From Platanthera guangdongensis (taxonomy: Eukaryota; Streptophyta; Magnoliopsida; Asparagales; Orchidaceae): a DNA stretch of 64,000 nt. The DNA is taken from the NCBI GenBank assembly GCA_039583875.1, contig CM077162.1, forward strand, positions 68,755,259-68,819,258, in the 5' to 3' direction. The position numbers and the translations under genes were made by a program. This document shows, piece after piece, positions 40,641 to 50,612 of this stretch. The notes beneath the pieces are model-generated. The model saw nothing but the letters and a program-made list of their open reading frames with translations, did not search any database and was not told the DNA's origin. The first letter of the stretch is position 1. Each line of letters starts with the position of its first letter.

Positions 40641-42748
40641 TCCCCACGCACCTTTGACTACAAGGCATCAACATCCCGCCAACGAGCCTGGAAGATCGCT
40701 GCCAAGGTTCCCACGTGCTCTCGTCGGGACAAAGCATCAACGACGGTGTCTGTCCTCTCTGTCTTATACTCGATGGAGAATTGGTATCCTAGAAGTTTGG
40801 TAATCCAAAGCTGTTGTGTGGGTGTCATGACCTTCTAACTCAACAAGTGGCGCAAGCTGTGGTGATCCGTGTGCACCACGAAGGTCCGCCCAAGAAGATT
40901 GGGGCGCTAGTGCTGAATGGATAAAACAAGTGCCCAAAGCTCTCTGTCATAAGCGGACGCCACATCCTGCCAACTAGAGAAGGCCTTGCTGAAATAAGCG
41001 ATGGGCCCACCCCCCTGCATGAGGACTGCTCTCACCCCTTCTCAGAAGTGTCGTGCTCGACAAAAAATGTCTCAGAAAAGTCTGGCGTGCCCAGGACTGG
41101 GGCTGATGCAAGTGCGTGTTGTAGGCCTCGGAAGACTTTTTGGGTCGCCTGGCTCCAAGAGAATGGTGCCCCCTTCTTGAGGAGGTCGGTCAGCGGGTGC
41201 ACCAACGCCCTGTAGTTTTGGATGAATCAACGGTCATATCCAGTAAGACCCAAGAACTTGCGCACCGCTCTGATGCTCGTCGGAGTTGCCCATTGTAGGA
41301 TCGCGTCCACCTTGGCTGGATCCATAGCCAAACCGGCAGTTGAGATGATGTGCCCCAAATATTCGATCTGTGTTTGTCCGAATAAGCACTTCTTGTGGTG
41401 GGCCACGAACTGGTGCTCCATGATGATTTTGGTGGAGCTGCCAAGAAGAGTTATAAACCAATATGTCATTACAAAATACCAAGAAGAACTTACGTAGATA
41501 TGACCGGAAGACGTCATTCATTGTGGATTAGAATGTGGTCGGGGCATTAGTCAGGCCGATGGGCATGACTAGAAACTCATAGTGGCCATCATGGGTGTGG
41601 AATGTCGTCTTGGGCACATCCTCGGCTCTGACCCGAATCTGGTGATAGCCCGAACGAAGATCCAACTTGGAGAAATTTGTCGCCTCTTGTAGTTCATCCA
41701 ACAGCTCCTGGATGAGGGGAATCAGGTACCTGTCCGGGACGGTGAGCTTGTTCAGCTCCCAATAGTCCACACAAAATCTCCACCTACCATCTTTCTTTCT
41801 TACCAGGAGAACCAGGCTGGTGTAGGGGATCATACTCAGCTGGATGATGCCCATCGTAAGCATCTCGGCGACCTTGACCTCCATAGCAGTTTTCTGATCA
41901 TGGCCATAACGATACGGGCGACGGAGACGACAAATATCACTAGTTGTAGGACAATGGCGTGATCGGCGACTCGTTTTGGGGGAAGCCTTTGCAGTGTTGA
42001 AAAAAGGGAACCATGCATGTCCAAGAGTCGTATGTCGGTTTGCCGAGCGTGCAGTGCTTGGGTAGCTGTCACTTCCATGTGCCATAGGAGGACGTTGAAG
42101 TCCGGGTCGCTCGTCCGCGGGATGGAGCATAGGGCAGCGGTAGAACGGGCCAAGGACAAGTCTCCTTGCAGTAGGTGAGTGACGCCCGATGCCTCGAAGA
42201 CCATGGTGAGGGGATCCCAGTTGTGCTGAATGTCACCTAACGTACGCAGCCAGGCCACACCAAGAATGGCATCAAGGCCGCCAAGTCTGAAAACATAAAA
42301 TTCTACAGTGCCCAAATAGGATCCGATCGTGAGGGGCAACCCAAGGTAGCAGCCCGCCATTGGAGCCTGACGGCCGTCGCCAAGGCACACATGAACTGAT
42401 GAAATCCCAGAGCAAGGGTCACTGGAAGCTACAGCTCCGTCACGAGGGCTTGGGAGATGAAATTGTGGCTTGCCCTGCTGTCAATCATGAGAATTACTGA
42501 ACGGTCGCGATGGAAGGCCTCCAGCTTCATGGTACGCGGGTCGATCATGCCTCGAACTGAGTAACAGGAGACCTCGAGACGATGGAGAAGTGCTGGTGGG
42601 GTCAGGTCGAGGTCGTCCTCATCCAGCTCCAAGGCCTCAAAGTTGGCCATGTCGTTGTCGTCATCTTATCCCCCAAGGAGCATTTTGAAGTCTTTATTCG
42701 GGCATATATGAGTAGGGGAGTAAGGACCTTTGCAACGAAAGCAAAGAC
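40641..42748 (-). pseudogene. Gypsy-7 pol remnant: protease, RT, RNase H
   Basis: In minus order there is a zinc-knuckle end (42660-42748), protease (MIDSRASHNFI near 42460-42490, where DSG reads DSR), and a linker. RT follows in frame 41528-42130, with [33 protein letters not shown] and [12 protein letters not shown]. The second RT half lies in frames 41227-41521 (FCNDILVYNSSWQLH; the FDD box reads CND). RNase H continues to about 40650, with a VVDALSR-type end near 40720. Frameshifts separate most parts. Integrase and the 3' LTR are absent. Confidence 0.85.
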
Positions 42749-43082
42749 TGTTAAGCACGAATTAGGGAAGAAGAAGAAGAACTAGAGGAAGAAGATAGAG
42801 ATTAGGGTTGAAATAAGAGAGAAGGGAAATACCTTGGATAATACTTGCATGCCTCCAAAAGAGAGGGGTCCGGGTATATATAACCCGGGACCCAAGACCG
42901 GCCAACCGAGGGGCCGGCCGGCCCCCATGGGGCTGAACCAAATGTGGTTCAGCCCCCCTGAGCCGATCTTTTAAGAAGAGGGGGCTGAACCCATTGGTTC
43001 AGCCCCGTTGTTGCCTTGCACGCGCCGTTGCCGCCGCTGGTAATGTTGCCCAAATAGCCTAGCCTCGTCTGGAGGCTTAACA
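42749..43082 (-). repeat. Gypsy-6 3' LTR
   Basis: On the plus strand it runs from TGTTAAGCACGAATTAGG to GGAGGCTTAACA. It includes a TATA-like GGTATATATAACC near 42891-42903, CCGG-rich palindromes, and the last codons of the polyprotein (to 42971). Confidence 0.95.
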
Positions 43083-43528
43083 TTCCCTTCCCCATCAAAA
43101 GCCAGCTTGTCCTCAAGTGGGTAATCGGGGTAAAGCTCCCGGAACTCCAGCAAGTCCACCCAAGTATTGTGCTCCGCGGAGAGAGCCTTCCATTTAATTA
43201 ACAGCTCTGGACAGTACACCGTGACCCGACGTTTTCACTTGATCAACAGTACACCTGCCGGAATGGGGCGAAGCTCGCCTCCAGAAGTAGCCTCTGGCAG
43301 CACGGGAAATACCGGAACAGCCGCACCCAGCTTACACTTCAACAAGGAGACATGAAAGGTAGGATGAATCCGTGAGCCCTCGGGCAATGCCAAGGTATAC
43401 GCAACTGGCCCGACCCGTCGCGTGATCCAAAATGGTCCATAGTAGCGGGGTGCCAGCTTCTGATTTGTCCTCTGCGCCACAGACAGCTGCCGGTAAGGGC
43501 GAAGTTTGAGGAAAACCTCATCCCCCAC
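42971..43528 (-). pseudogene. Gypsy-6 polyprotein C-terminus: integrase tail and chromodomain
   Basis: The same frame as the Gag-Pol ORF continues after the TAG with [28 protein letters not shown] and [14 protein letters not shown], the gypsy integrase C-terminal (GPY/F) domain. A TGA (43235-43237) sits where the chromodomain begins. Then CPELLIKWKALSAEHNTWVDLLEFRELYP keeps the W-K-x-L, TW and E-D core of a chromodomain. The final stop (42971-42973) lies about 110 bp inside the 3' LTR. Without the two stops the frame would be continuous. Confidence 0.92.
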
Positions 43529-46500
43529 CTAGAACTCCCTTTCCGTCCGATGTCGATCTGCCTGTGCTTTCATACGATCCTGCGCCGCCCGAAGATTCTC
43601 GCGCAAGGTGGCGAGGGTCCGATCACGATCACGGAGGGCCCGATCAACTGCTGTCACTGCGGTACTGCCTGACTCATAACTGCTTAAGGAGGGAGGTGGC
43701 CGACCATAGACGACCTCAAAGGGGGTGAGTTTGCTAGCGGAGTGATACGAAGTGTTGAAGCAGTACTCCGCCCAATGTAACCAACTGGCCCATGTCCTTG
43801 GCTCATCCATGATAAAGCAACGAAGGTAAGTTTCCACGCCCCGATTCAAGACTTCTGTCTGTCCATCGGTCTGGGGATAATGAGCCGTGCTGAAACGTAA
43901 TGAAGTCCCCTGCAAGCGAAAGAGTTCCGTCCAAAATCTGCCAACAAAAGTAGGGTCCCGATTGGAAATGATCGCCCGGGGAATCCCATGCAATCGAACA
44001 ATCTCCCGAACAAATAAAGCCGCCACAGACTCCCCTGTGTAAGGGTGGCTCAGAGCAAGGAAGTGCCCATACTTGGACAACTTGTCCACCACCACTAAGA
44101 TAACTGTTTTACCCTTCGACTTGGGCAGCCCATCAATGAAGTCCATAGAAACCGTATCCCAGATTTGATGCGGAATCTCTAGGGGGGTGAGTAGCCCGGC
44201 TGGAGAAGTAGTCTCATATTTCTGCCTTTGGCAGACATCACATTTCTGAACAAACTCCTGAATGTCACGGCGCATCCCCTTCCAAAATACATTTGCCCGA
44301 GCCCGCTGGAGAGTGCGAAGAATACCCGCGTGACCGCCCGTCGGCGACGAATGGAACTCATGCATCATCACCGTCCTCCAAGCTGACTGCCCAGGAATGA
44401 CCACTCGTCCCTGATAATATAGCCGGTCATTTTGTAAGTGATAACCTGGGGTTACCTCACGAGCCTGCCGCAGGTTCTCCACAATAACCCGTAACTCGGG
44501 ATCTCGCTGCACCTCCTCCTGAATCTCATCCATCGACTCCAACTGTGGCATAGAAATGTGCGCCAAGGCCCCCTCTGGTAAGCGCGATAGGGCGTCAGCC
44601 ACCCGATTGTCCTTCCCCGGCCGATACTCGATCTCATAATCATATCCCAACAACTTGGTGACCCACTTCTGTTGAAGAGGGGAAGAAATCCGCTGCTCGA
44701 GAAAGTGCTTCAAGCTCTGATGATCTGTCCGTATTTTAAAACGATGTCCCAGCAGGTATGGCCGCCATAGGGCCACCGCATGAATAACCGCTAGCATCTC
44801 CTTTTCATACACCGATAGTCTCAGAGTCCGTGGAGCCAAGGCCTTACTGTAGAAGACGATCGACCGTCCCTCCTGCATCAAGACCACTCCCATTCCCACG
44901 CCGGAAGCATCCGTCTCCACCACAAACTCCTTAGTGAAATCTGGAAGTGTCAGCACCGGAGTCGTCGTCATCGCCCTCTTCAACTCCTGAAAGGCGGTCT
45001 CGGCCTCATCCTTCCACGAGAAAGCATCCTTCTGTAGCAGTTGCGTAAGTGGCCGAGCAATCTTCCCATAATCCCGTACAAAACGCCGGTAGTACCCAGT
45101 GAGGCCCAAGAACCCCCTCAGCGCCCGAATGGTCAGAGGCCGTGGCCAAGAAATCATACTCTCGATCTTCCGTGGGTCGGCTTTCACCCCATCCGCTGAA
45201 ACTAGATGCCCCAAGTACTCCACCTCCTGTTGTCCAAAAGAACACTTGGACCTCTTAGCATAGAGCTTATGTTGCCGAAGAGTAGAGAAGACCTGAGCCA
45301 CATGACGTAAATGATCCTCCCAAGTAGCGCTGTAGATCAGAATGTCATCAAAGAAGATCAAGACGAAGTGTCGCAGGAATGGGCGAAAAATCTCGTTCAT
45401 ATTGGCCTGAAAAGTAGACGGTCCCCCCGTCAATCCATTCGCCATCACTAAGAACTCATAGTGGCCGTCATGAGTCCTGAAAGCCGTCTTATGCACGTCC
45501 TCCTCCTTCATAAGAATCTGATAATAGCCGGATCGCAAATCCAGCTTCGTGAATCTAGTCGCCCCACTCAACTCATCCAACAGCTCCTCAATCACGGGAA
45601 TCAGAAACTTGTCCTTCACGGTAACACTGTTTAAGGCACGGTAATCTACGTAGAAACGCCAAGATCCGTCCTTCTTTTTAACCAGAATAATCGGTGCTGA
45701 GAAGGAACTGGTACTAGGCCGTATAATGTCGGCAACAAGCATTTCCTTCACACTACGCTCGATCTTTGCCTTCTGCATGTGGGGATACCTGTAAGGACGA
45801 GTGTTGGGCGGCTCCGCCCCAGTCTGTAGCACAATCTGGTGATCACGGAACCGTGACGGTGGAAGCGTCCCCGGCTCCTGGAAAATGTCATCATACTCCT
45901 CCACTAATGCCCGCATCTGGTCAGGAACCTCCGTCGGTCTATCCTCGTCAGACCTCACCCCCAACAGGACCGTCATCAGACTATTGGACTCCTTAAGCTG
46001 CTGTAGGCTGCGAATGGAGATCTCTTTGACCGGAGAAGATCTGAGCCCCTTCAAACAGAACTGGCGCTCCCCTTGCGAGAACTCCATCGTCATCTGGTCC
46101 CAATCAAAAGTCACCCTCCTCAACTGCTGCAGCCACTGCACTCCAAGCACCATATCTGAGCCTCGGATCGGTAAGAGATAGACATTCGTGCACCCCACAT
46201 AACCCTGCATCCAAAGCTCCATCGCCTTCAACACTCCCTGGCACTGTAGTTTGCTGCCGTCTGCAACCATAACGTGGAACGCCACTCCTACGTCAATCAC
46301 GTGCCCCACCTTTTGTGCCACATCTGGATGAATAAAATTATGAGTACTCCCACTGTCCATCAGAATGGTCACCCTCTCCTGCCGAATCCTCCCCACCAGC
46401 CGCATAGTAAGCGGAGGTGGATTGCACCCTTCCATGGCATGTAGGGACACACCCAACTCCGTCAAGGCGAAGTCCCCCCCAGACTCCAACTCCTCCTCTG

Positions 46501-48115
46501 GAAACTCGTCCTCCTCAAGCTGCTCCTCCTGATGCAACATAGAGACCTGGACCTTCTGGCACTTGTGTCCTGGCGTAAATTTCTCATCACAATTAAAGCA
46601 AAGGTCTTTCTCCTTCCGTGCTTGTAACTCGTTCCATGACAACCGTGTCACCGTCGGTCGGCCGGCCACTGCAGTCTCTCTCCTGGCCGCGGCCGGTGTA
46701 GTAGTATGCCTTACCATACTGCGGGCTCGTTGCCTATTTAACTTTTCCTCTTGGATGCGCGCCAAGCTGATCGCGTGGTTCAGACTATGGGGCATGTAGG
46801 CATGAACCTCATCGCGTAAGTGATCCTTCAGTCCTGATACAAAACAGCTGAGGAGTGTCTTTTCTTCCCACTGAACCCTGTTGACCAACTTCTCAAACTC
46901 CGTCTTGTACTCCATCACTGTACCCTTCTGCCGTAGCTTCTGTAAAAGCGCCTCAAAGTCTTCAAACTCCAAAGGCCCAAACCGAGCCGTGAAGCCTTCC
47001 ACAAATTCCTCCCACGGAACATACTCCCGTCCCCGCAAGAACCACTGTGTCCACTGGAACGCGTCATCCTCCAGATGGAAGGACGCTAGCTGCACCCACT
47101 GAGCCTCTGGCACCTCCTGATAGCTGAAAAACAACTCAGCTTTTTGTACCCACTCCAAAGCGTCGCCCCCACTGTACCGAGGGAAATTCATCCGAGTCAA
47201 CTTGGGAGCCATGTACGGCCTTTGGCCGCGTTCCCCCGCCATTGGGGCCCCATGACGGAAAGGCCCCCCTTCTCCCCACTGCCCCCCTCTTCCAAAGCCT
47301 GGTGGTTGCCCTCTTCCTGCCGGTGGGGGTAACAACCCATCCTGACCTTGCCTCCAAGGAGCGTGCTCGGTAAAAGTCCCAGTCCCTTCCGTCAACACCA
47401 GTTGCGAAGCCGCCACCCCTGCCGGCCATTTCCAGGCCTGCCGGCACAAATCCGGCCCTCCCCGTGCTTGCCACGGGGGGTCCAGCCACTCCAAAGCCAC
47501 CCCAGCCATGCCGAAGCCACTCGGCCCAAAACCGCCGCCCTGATGGCTCGCCGGCCCCGATCCAAGCCCCACAGGAGCCGCTGATGCCCAGCCGACCCCG
47601 CTGGAGCCGCCTGCGACGTTTCCCGCCGCTCCGTAGCCCGCCGGGACAAACCCGACCCCCTGCGTGCTCGCCACCCCCGATCCAGCCCAGCCACCGCCAA
47701 CAACCGCCGATCCGGGCCCCTGCGTGTGCGCTGAAGCCGATCCCGACCAGCCGACGCCGCCCCAGGCCGATCCGGCCCCTCCGTGGTTCGCCGCACCAGA
47801 TCCAGCCCCCGCCTGGCTCGCAGCAGCAGGTCCGAAGCCAGCCGCCCCCGATCCGGCGCTTCCCGCACCCGATCCACCAAGTCCGGGCATTTCCGGCCTA
47901 TTCCCTGTAGATCCGCCCGGTTCCTCCTCCGCCACCGCCTTGCCCTTCAAGTTTTGCGCTAATAGCGTCATGATATCGTTCAAGCGGTCGTCGATTCGCT
48001 CTTCCAACCTTTGAGTGGACGTTTTGACATTTTCTTCGATGGCGGCTACCGAATCTGTAAGCCCCATCAAATTCTCCTCTGGGTTTCCAAGCGGCCATTC
48101 TCCTCTTGCGAACAT
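43529..48115 (-). CDS. Gypsy-6 Gag-Pol polyprotein
   Basis: A single frame of about 1,528 codons from the Met at 48115 (MFARGEWPL) encodes Gag, protease, RT, RNase H and integrase. In order it has a coiled N-terminus, a Gly/Ala/Ser-rich segment (47495-47917), a capsid core (RMNFPRYSGGDALEWVQKAE), zinc knuckle CFNCDEKFTPGHKC, protease ILMDSGSTHNFI, RT KKDGSWRFYVDYRALN and FFDDILIYS, RNase H VETDASGVGMG and VADALSRLP, integrase finger HAGILRTLQRA to CDVCQRQK, and DFIDGLPKSKGK. The second catalytic integrase Asp reads Asn (codon 43961-43963); the last Glu (GQTEVLN) is kept at the 35-residue spacing. It ends at a TAG (43529-43531) where family members continue EVGD. Confidence 0.95.
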   Translation of the reverse strand: MFARGEWPLGNPEENLMGLTDSVAAIEENVKTSTQRLEERIDDRLNDIMTLLAQNLKGKAVAEEEPGGSTGNRPEMPGLGGSGAGSAGSGAAGFGPAAASQAGAGSGAANHGGAGSAWGGVGWSGSASAHTQGPGSAVVGGGWAGSGVASTQGVGFVPAGYGAAGNVAGGSSGVGWASAAPVGLGSGPASHQGGGFGPSGFGMAGVALEWLDPPWQARGGPDLCRQAWKWPAGVAASQLVLTEGTGTFTEHAPWRQGQDGLLPPPAGRGQPPGFGRGGQWGEGGPFRHGAPMAGERGQRPYMAPKLTRMNFPRYSGGDALEWVQKAELFFSYQEVPEAQWVQLASFHLEDDAFQWTQWFLRGREYVPWEEFVEGFTARFGPLEFEDFEALLQKLRQKGTVMEYKTEFEKLVNRVQWEEKTLLSCFVSGLKDHLRDEVHAYMPHSLNHAISLARIQEEKLNRQRARSMVRHTTTPAAARRETAVAGRPTVTRLSWNELQARKEKDLCFNCDEKFTPGHKCQKVQVSMLHQEEQLEEDEFPEEELESGGDFALTELGVSLHAMEGCNPPPLTMRLVGRIRQERVTILMDSGSTHNFIHPDVAQKVGHVIDVGVAFHVMVADGSKLQCQGVLKAMELWMQGYVGCTNVYLLPIRGSDMVLGVQWLQQLRRVTFDWDQMTMEFSQGERQFCLKGLRSSPVKEISIRSLQQLKESNSLMTVLLGVRSDEDRPTEVPDQMRALVEEYDDIFQEPGTLPPSRFRDHQIVLQTGAEPPNTRPYRYPHMQKAKIERSVKEMLVADIIRPSTSSFSAPIILVKKKDGSWRFYVDYRALNSVTVKDKFLIPVIEELLDELSGATRFTKLDLRSGYYQILMKEEDVHKTAFRTHDGHYEFLVMANGLTGGPSTFQANMNEIFRPFLRHFVLIFFDDILIYSATWEDHLRHVAQVFSTLRQHKLYAKRSKCSFGQQEVEYLGHLVSADGVKADPRKIESMISWPRPLTIRALRGFLGLTGYYRRFVRDYGKIARPLTQLLQKDAFSWKDEAETAFQELKRAMTTTPVLTLPDFTKEFVVETDASGVGMGVVLMQEGRSIVFYSKALAPRTLRLSVYEKEMLAVIHAVALWRPYLLGHRFKIRTDHQSLKHFLEQRISSPLQQKWVTKLLGYDYEIEYRPGKDNRVADALSRLPEGALAHISMPQLESMDEIQEEVQRDPELRVIVENLRQAREVTPGYHLQNDRLYYQGRVVIPGQSAWRTVMMHEFHSSPTGGHAGILRTLQRARANVFWKGMRRDIQEFVQKCDVCQRQKYETTSPAGLLTPLEIPHQIWDTVSMDFIDGLPKSKGKTVILVVVDKLSKYGHFLALSHPYTGESVAALFVREIVRLHGIPRAIISNRDPTFVGRFWTELFRLQGTSLRFSTAHYPQTDGQTEVLNRGVETYLRCFIMDEPRTWASWLHWAEYCFNTSYHSASKLTPFEVVYGRPPPSLSSYESGSTAVTAVDRALRDRDRTLATLRENLRAAQDRMKAQADRHRTEREF

Positions 48116-48142
48116 GTAGTCACCATGATGGAGGAAGGAATC

Positions 48143-48155
48143 CTCTGATACCAAA
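48143..48155 (-). promoter_or_regulatory. Gypsy-6 primer-binding site
   Basis: The minus strand reads TTTGGTATCAGAG directly after the 5' LTR, a perfect match to the initiator-Met tRNA 3' complement including the terminal TGG. Confidence 0.93.
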
Positions 48156-48490
48156 TGTTAAGCACGAACTAGGGAAGAAGAAGAAGAACTAGAGGAAGAA
48201 GATAGAGATTAGGGTTGAAATAAGAGAGAAGAGGAAATACCTTGGATAATACTTGCATGCCTCCAAAAGAGAGGGGTCCGGGTATATATAACCCGGGACC
48301 CAAGGCCGGCCAACCGAGGGGCCGGCCGGCCCCCATGGGGCTGAACCAAATGTGGTTCAGCCCCCCTGAGACGATCTTTTAAGAAGAGGGGGCTGAACCC
48401 ATTGGTTCAGCCCCGTTGTTGCCTTGCACGCGCCGTTGCCGCCGCTGGTAATGTTGCCCAAATAGCCTTGCCTCGTCTGGAGGCTTAACA
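48156..48490 (-). repeat. Gypsy-6 5' LTR
   Basis: It matches 42749-43082 with about six differences, including single-base changes and one 1-bp indel. The TATA-like GGTATATATAACC lies near 48281-48293 and would drive minus-strand transcription. Confidence 0.95.
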
Positions 48491-48495
48491 AAGAC

Positions 48496-49835
48496 CCTTG
48501 TAGGTCCAAATATTCAGCCTGAGAGGTCCTACGGGCCGATATCTTGCCTTGGGGAGGTGCTGTAGGACGTCGTGGTGGAGGCCGGTCCGGGGCAGGAGAG
48601 GGCTCAAGAGGAAGGCAAAGCGGAGGTACTGGTGGCCTGAATGAGCCGATGCAAGTAGAAGAGGAGGCGCTCGCGGAGTGAAGTGCCGGGTTGGAGGGCA
48701 AGGTGGCAAAATCCTCTTTGACATAGCGAGCCTGTTCCATAGCGCAAGTAAGTGTAGTCGGATCATGCACCCGTAGACGGGCTCAGATGTGGTACATAGG
48801 CCGTCCAGGAAGGTGCCTAAGTAGTGATTCGCCAACAAACAGAGAGCATGTGTGGTGGCCTCAATGAAGGTATCAATGTAGGCATCAACATTGCTTAGGC
48901 GCTCAAAGAGGTTTCCGGAATGGCGCGTGTCGTAACGATGAAGTAGCTCGTTCTTGAGGGCCGCCCTGGAGAGAGTAGGTGTGGACTGGCGAAGCCAACA
49001 CACCCAATAAAGGGTTGAGCCCTTCATGTAGATCGTCTCCATGGACACTTTTTGGGCTTCCGGGTTGCCCTGGAGGTCAAAGTATTACTCTATGCGGGCC
49101 AACCGACCCATGAGATCAGTCCCATTGAACACTGGAAAGTCGAGTCGGCGGAGGTGGAAAGCCAACGGGTCGCCGAAGGGCGCAGGAACTTGAATAGGTC
49201 GACGGCGCTGCCAGAAGATTGGATAGAGGGGGATGTCGGGGCCTGTGGCAATGGTGGTGTGGCTGGTCATGTAGAAAGGAGCGACTGAATCTTCTGGACT
49301 GAGACTTGGAGGTCAGAGAGAGTTGTGTCGACTTTTTCCATGCAGTCGGAAAGTCCTTCCACCGAGGGAGGGTTGTTCCTGTCATGAGCAGCCATTCCGC
49401 GCGTCACAGGCATGTGCGTAGTTGAGGGAGAGGCGGAATAGGCGAAACTGACGGCGTAGGGGCGCGGTAGCAGGCGAGTGAGAGGAAATGGAAAAAAAAT
49501 GGCCCAAAAGAGCGTCTGTGGAAGGAGCGTCGTAGAAGAGGCGTTGTAGACGGACGCTGGCGGAACGATCGTAGCAGTCTATGTTGAATCATTGCGGAAC
49601 AATCGCAGTCGCGGAAGATGCGTTGCGGAAGGTTTGTCACCGCTGGATCGTCGCGGACGGACGCGGACGTAGCAGTCGATGCGGAAGGATCGTCGCGGCT
49701 GGTGTTTTGAGCAATCACGCATAGCAGTCGACGAAGAGTGCGATTGGGAAATCAGGCAGCGTTGGGAGACGGAGTCGCGGAGGTACGCGCAGCGAAAAGT
49801 GTTCGGCGCGTGAGAACGACAGTCAGGCCAAATTG
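48496..49835 (-). pseudogene. Gypsy-7 Gag remnant and leader
   Basis: The frame 48485-49048 (MSMETIYMKGSTLYWVCWL, LSRAALKNELLHRYD, LFERLSNVDAYIDTFIEATTHAL) matches gypsy Gag capsid. A preceding block (LDFPVFNGTDLMGRLARIE, about 49085-49160) and the likely start (MAAHDRNNPP near 49390) lie in the same order with stops between. GC-rich CGATCGT-type repeats fill 49540-49800 and may be leader. It was cut from the pol half by Gypsy-6. Confidence 0.75.
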
Positions 49836-50115
49836 TTATAATGAAAAATGCAAGATAGGGTTACGTCGGTTCGTACCCCTCCAATTACTCAATTCTCAAG
49901 ATAGAAATTGCCTACTACAATAGTTTTCCTCCCCTATGTATATAGGAAGACATTTACATAGTAATAATGCTAAAAAGAAATATAAGATAAAAGGAAATAC
50001 AAGATAAAGGAAATGCAAGATAACATAAATAAAATCCCAGATCCAATCTGGCGCATCCTCAAATCGCGCCCGATCCCCGTGCTCGCCTCGTGTAAACCCT
50101 TGCATATCACTTGTC
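49836..50115 (-). repeat. Possible Gypsy-7 5' LTR remnant
   Basis: Plus-strand TGTTATAATG at 49836 adjoins a sequence whose complement resembles a primer site only weakly (TTTGGCCTGAC). The following AT-rich stretch contains a TATA-like TATGTATATAGG. No partner LTR exists, so this is a guess from position. Confidence 0.3.
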
Positions 50116-50500
50116 GAGGATGGGGTCTTCCGCTCTCATATCAGAGACACTTTAGAAAAGAAGGGTTTTAAGTTGAGCAGGGCAAAGATGGAGTATATGG
50201 AGCTTAATTTTAGCAGTACAAGGAAAAATGACTTGGTTGATCAAGATATTTCCCATGGTGAGTGTTTAAATATTTTGGATCGATAATTTTAAAAGATGGA
50301 GGTGTTGATAAAGATGTGGTACATAAAATCCAAGCAGGTTGGTTGAACTGGAGATGTGCGTCAGAGATCTTATGTGATTGTAAAGTACCATTAAAACTTC
50401 AAGTTAAGTTTTACCATACTGTAATTAGATTAGTGACGCTCTATGGTTCTGAGTGTTGGGCAACAAATTGTGTACATGAGCATCGTTGATCTAATTGTAG
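50116..50500 (+). pseudogene. RTE LINE reverse-transcriptase C-terminal fragment, plus strand
   Basis: The plus strand encodes FKLSRAKMEYMELNFS, then YFGSIILKDGGVDKDVVHKIQAGW, RCASEILCDCKVPLKLQVKFYHTVIRLVTLYGSECWA. These are the signature end of RTE-clade LINE reverse transcriptase (the KYLGSxxxxDG, IxxGWxKWR and LYGxECWA blocks). It is truncated at both ends and has at least one frame change near 50262. Confidence 0.88.
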
Positions 50501-50612
50501 TACGGTAAACTTTCTTTTAAGTTTTAATGGTACTTTACGACCGCATAAGATCCCTAACACACCTCTCCACTTCAACCAATCTGCGTGGATTCTATGTAAC
50601 ACATTAGTCAGA
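50501..50612 (-). pseudogene. RTE LINE fragment, minus strand
   Basis: The minus strand encodes VLHRIHADWLKWRGVLGILCGRKVPLKLKRKF, the same region of RTE RT as the adjacent plus-strand fragment. The two lie head to head as an inverted pair. Its frame is fused to Copia-7 Gag at about 50612. Confidence 0.85.

Larger units (their letters stand above)
42749..48490 (-). mobile_element. Gypsy-6, nearly intact chromodomain gypsy retrotransposon (Reina-like), inserted in Gypsy-7
   Basis: LTRs of 334 and 335 bp (42749-43082 and 48156-48490) differ at about six positions by eye. An exact target duplication AAGAC lies at 42744-42748 and 48491-48495. The primer site abuts the 5' LTR. One polyprotein frame spans almost the whole interior, broken only by two nonsense codons near its C-terminal end. 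Short LTRs, total length near 5.7 kb and a C-terminal chromodomain suggest the Reina branch of chromoviruses, which is inference. It split the Gag zinc knuckle of Gypsy-7. Confidence 0.95.

Noticed and set aside
47136..48014. Several long plus- and minus-strand ORFs overlapping the start of Gypsy-6 Gag
   Set aside because: They are shadow frames of the Gly/Ala/Ser-rich coding segment, produced by GC-rich repeats.
50262..50489. A host reverse-transcriptase-like gene
   Set aside because: It is only the C-terminal end of RTE LINE RT, truncated on both sides and adjacent to an inverted copy.
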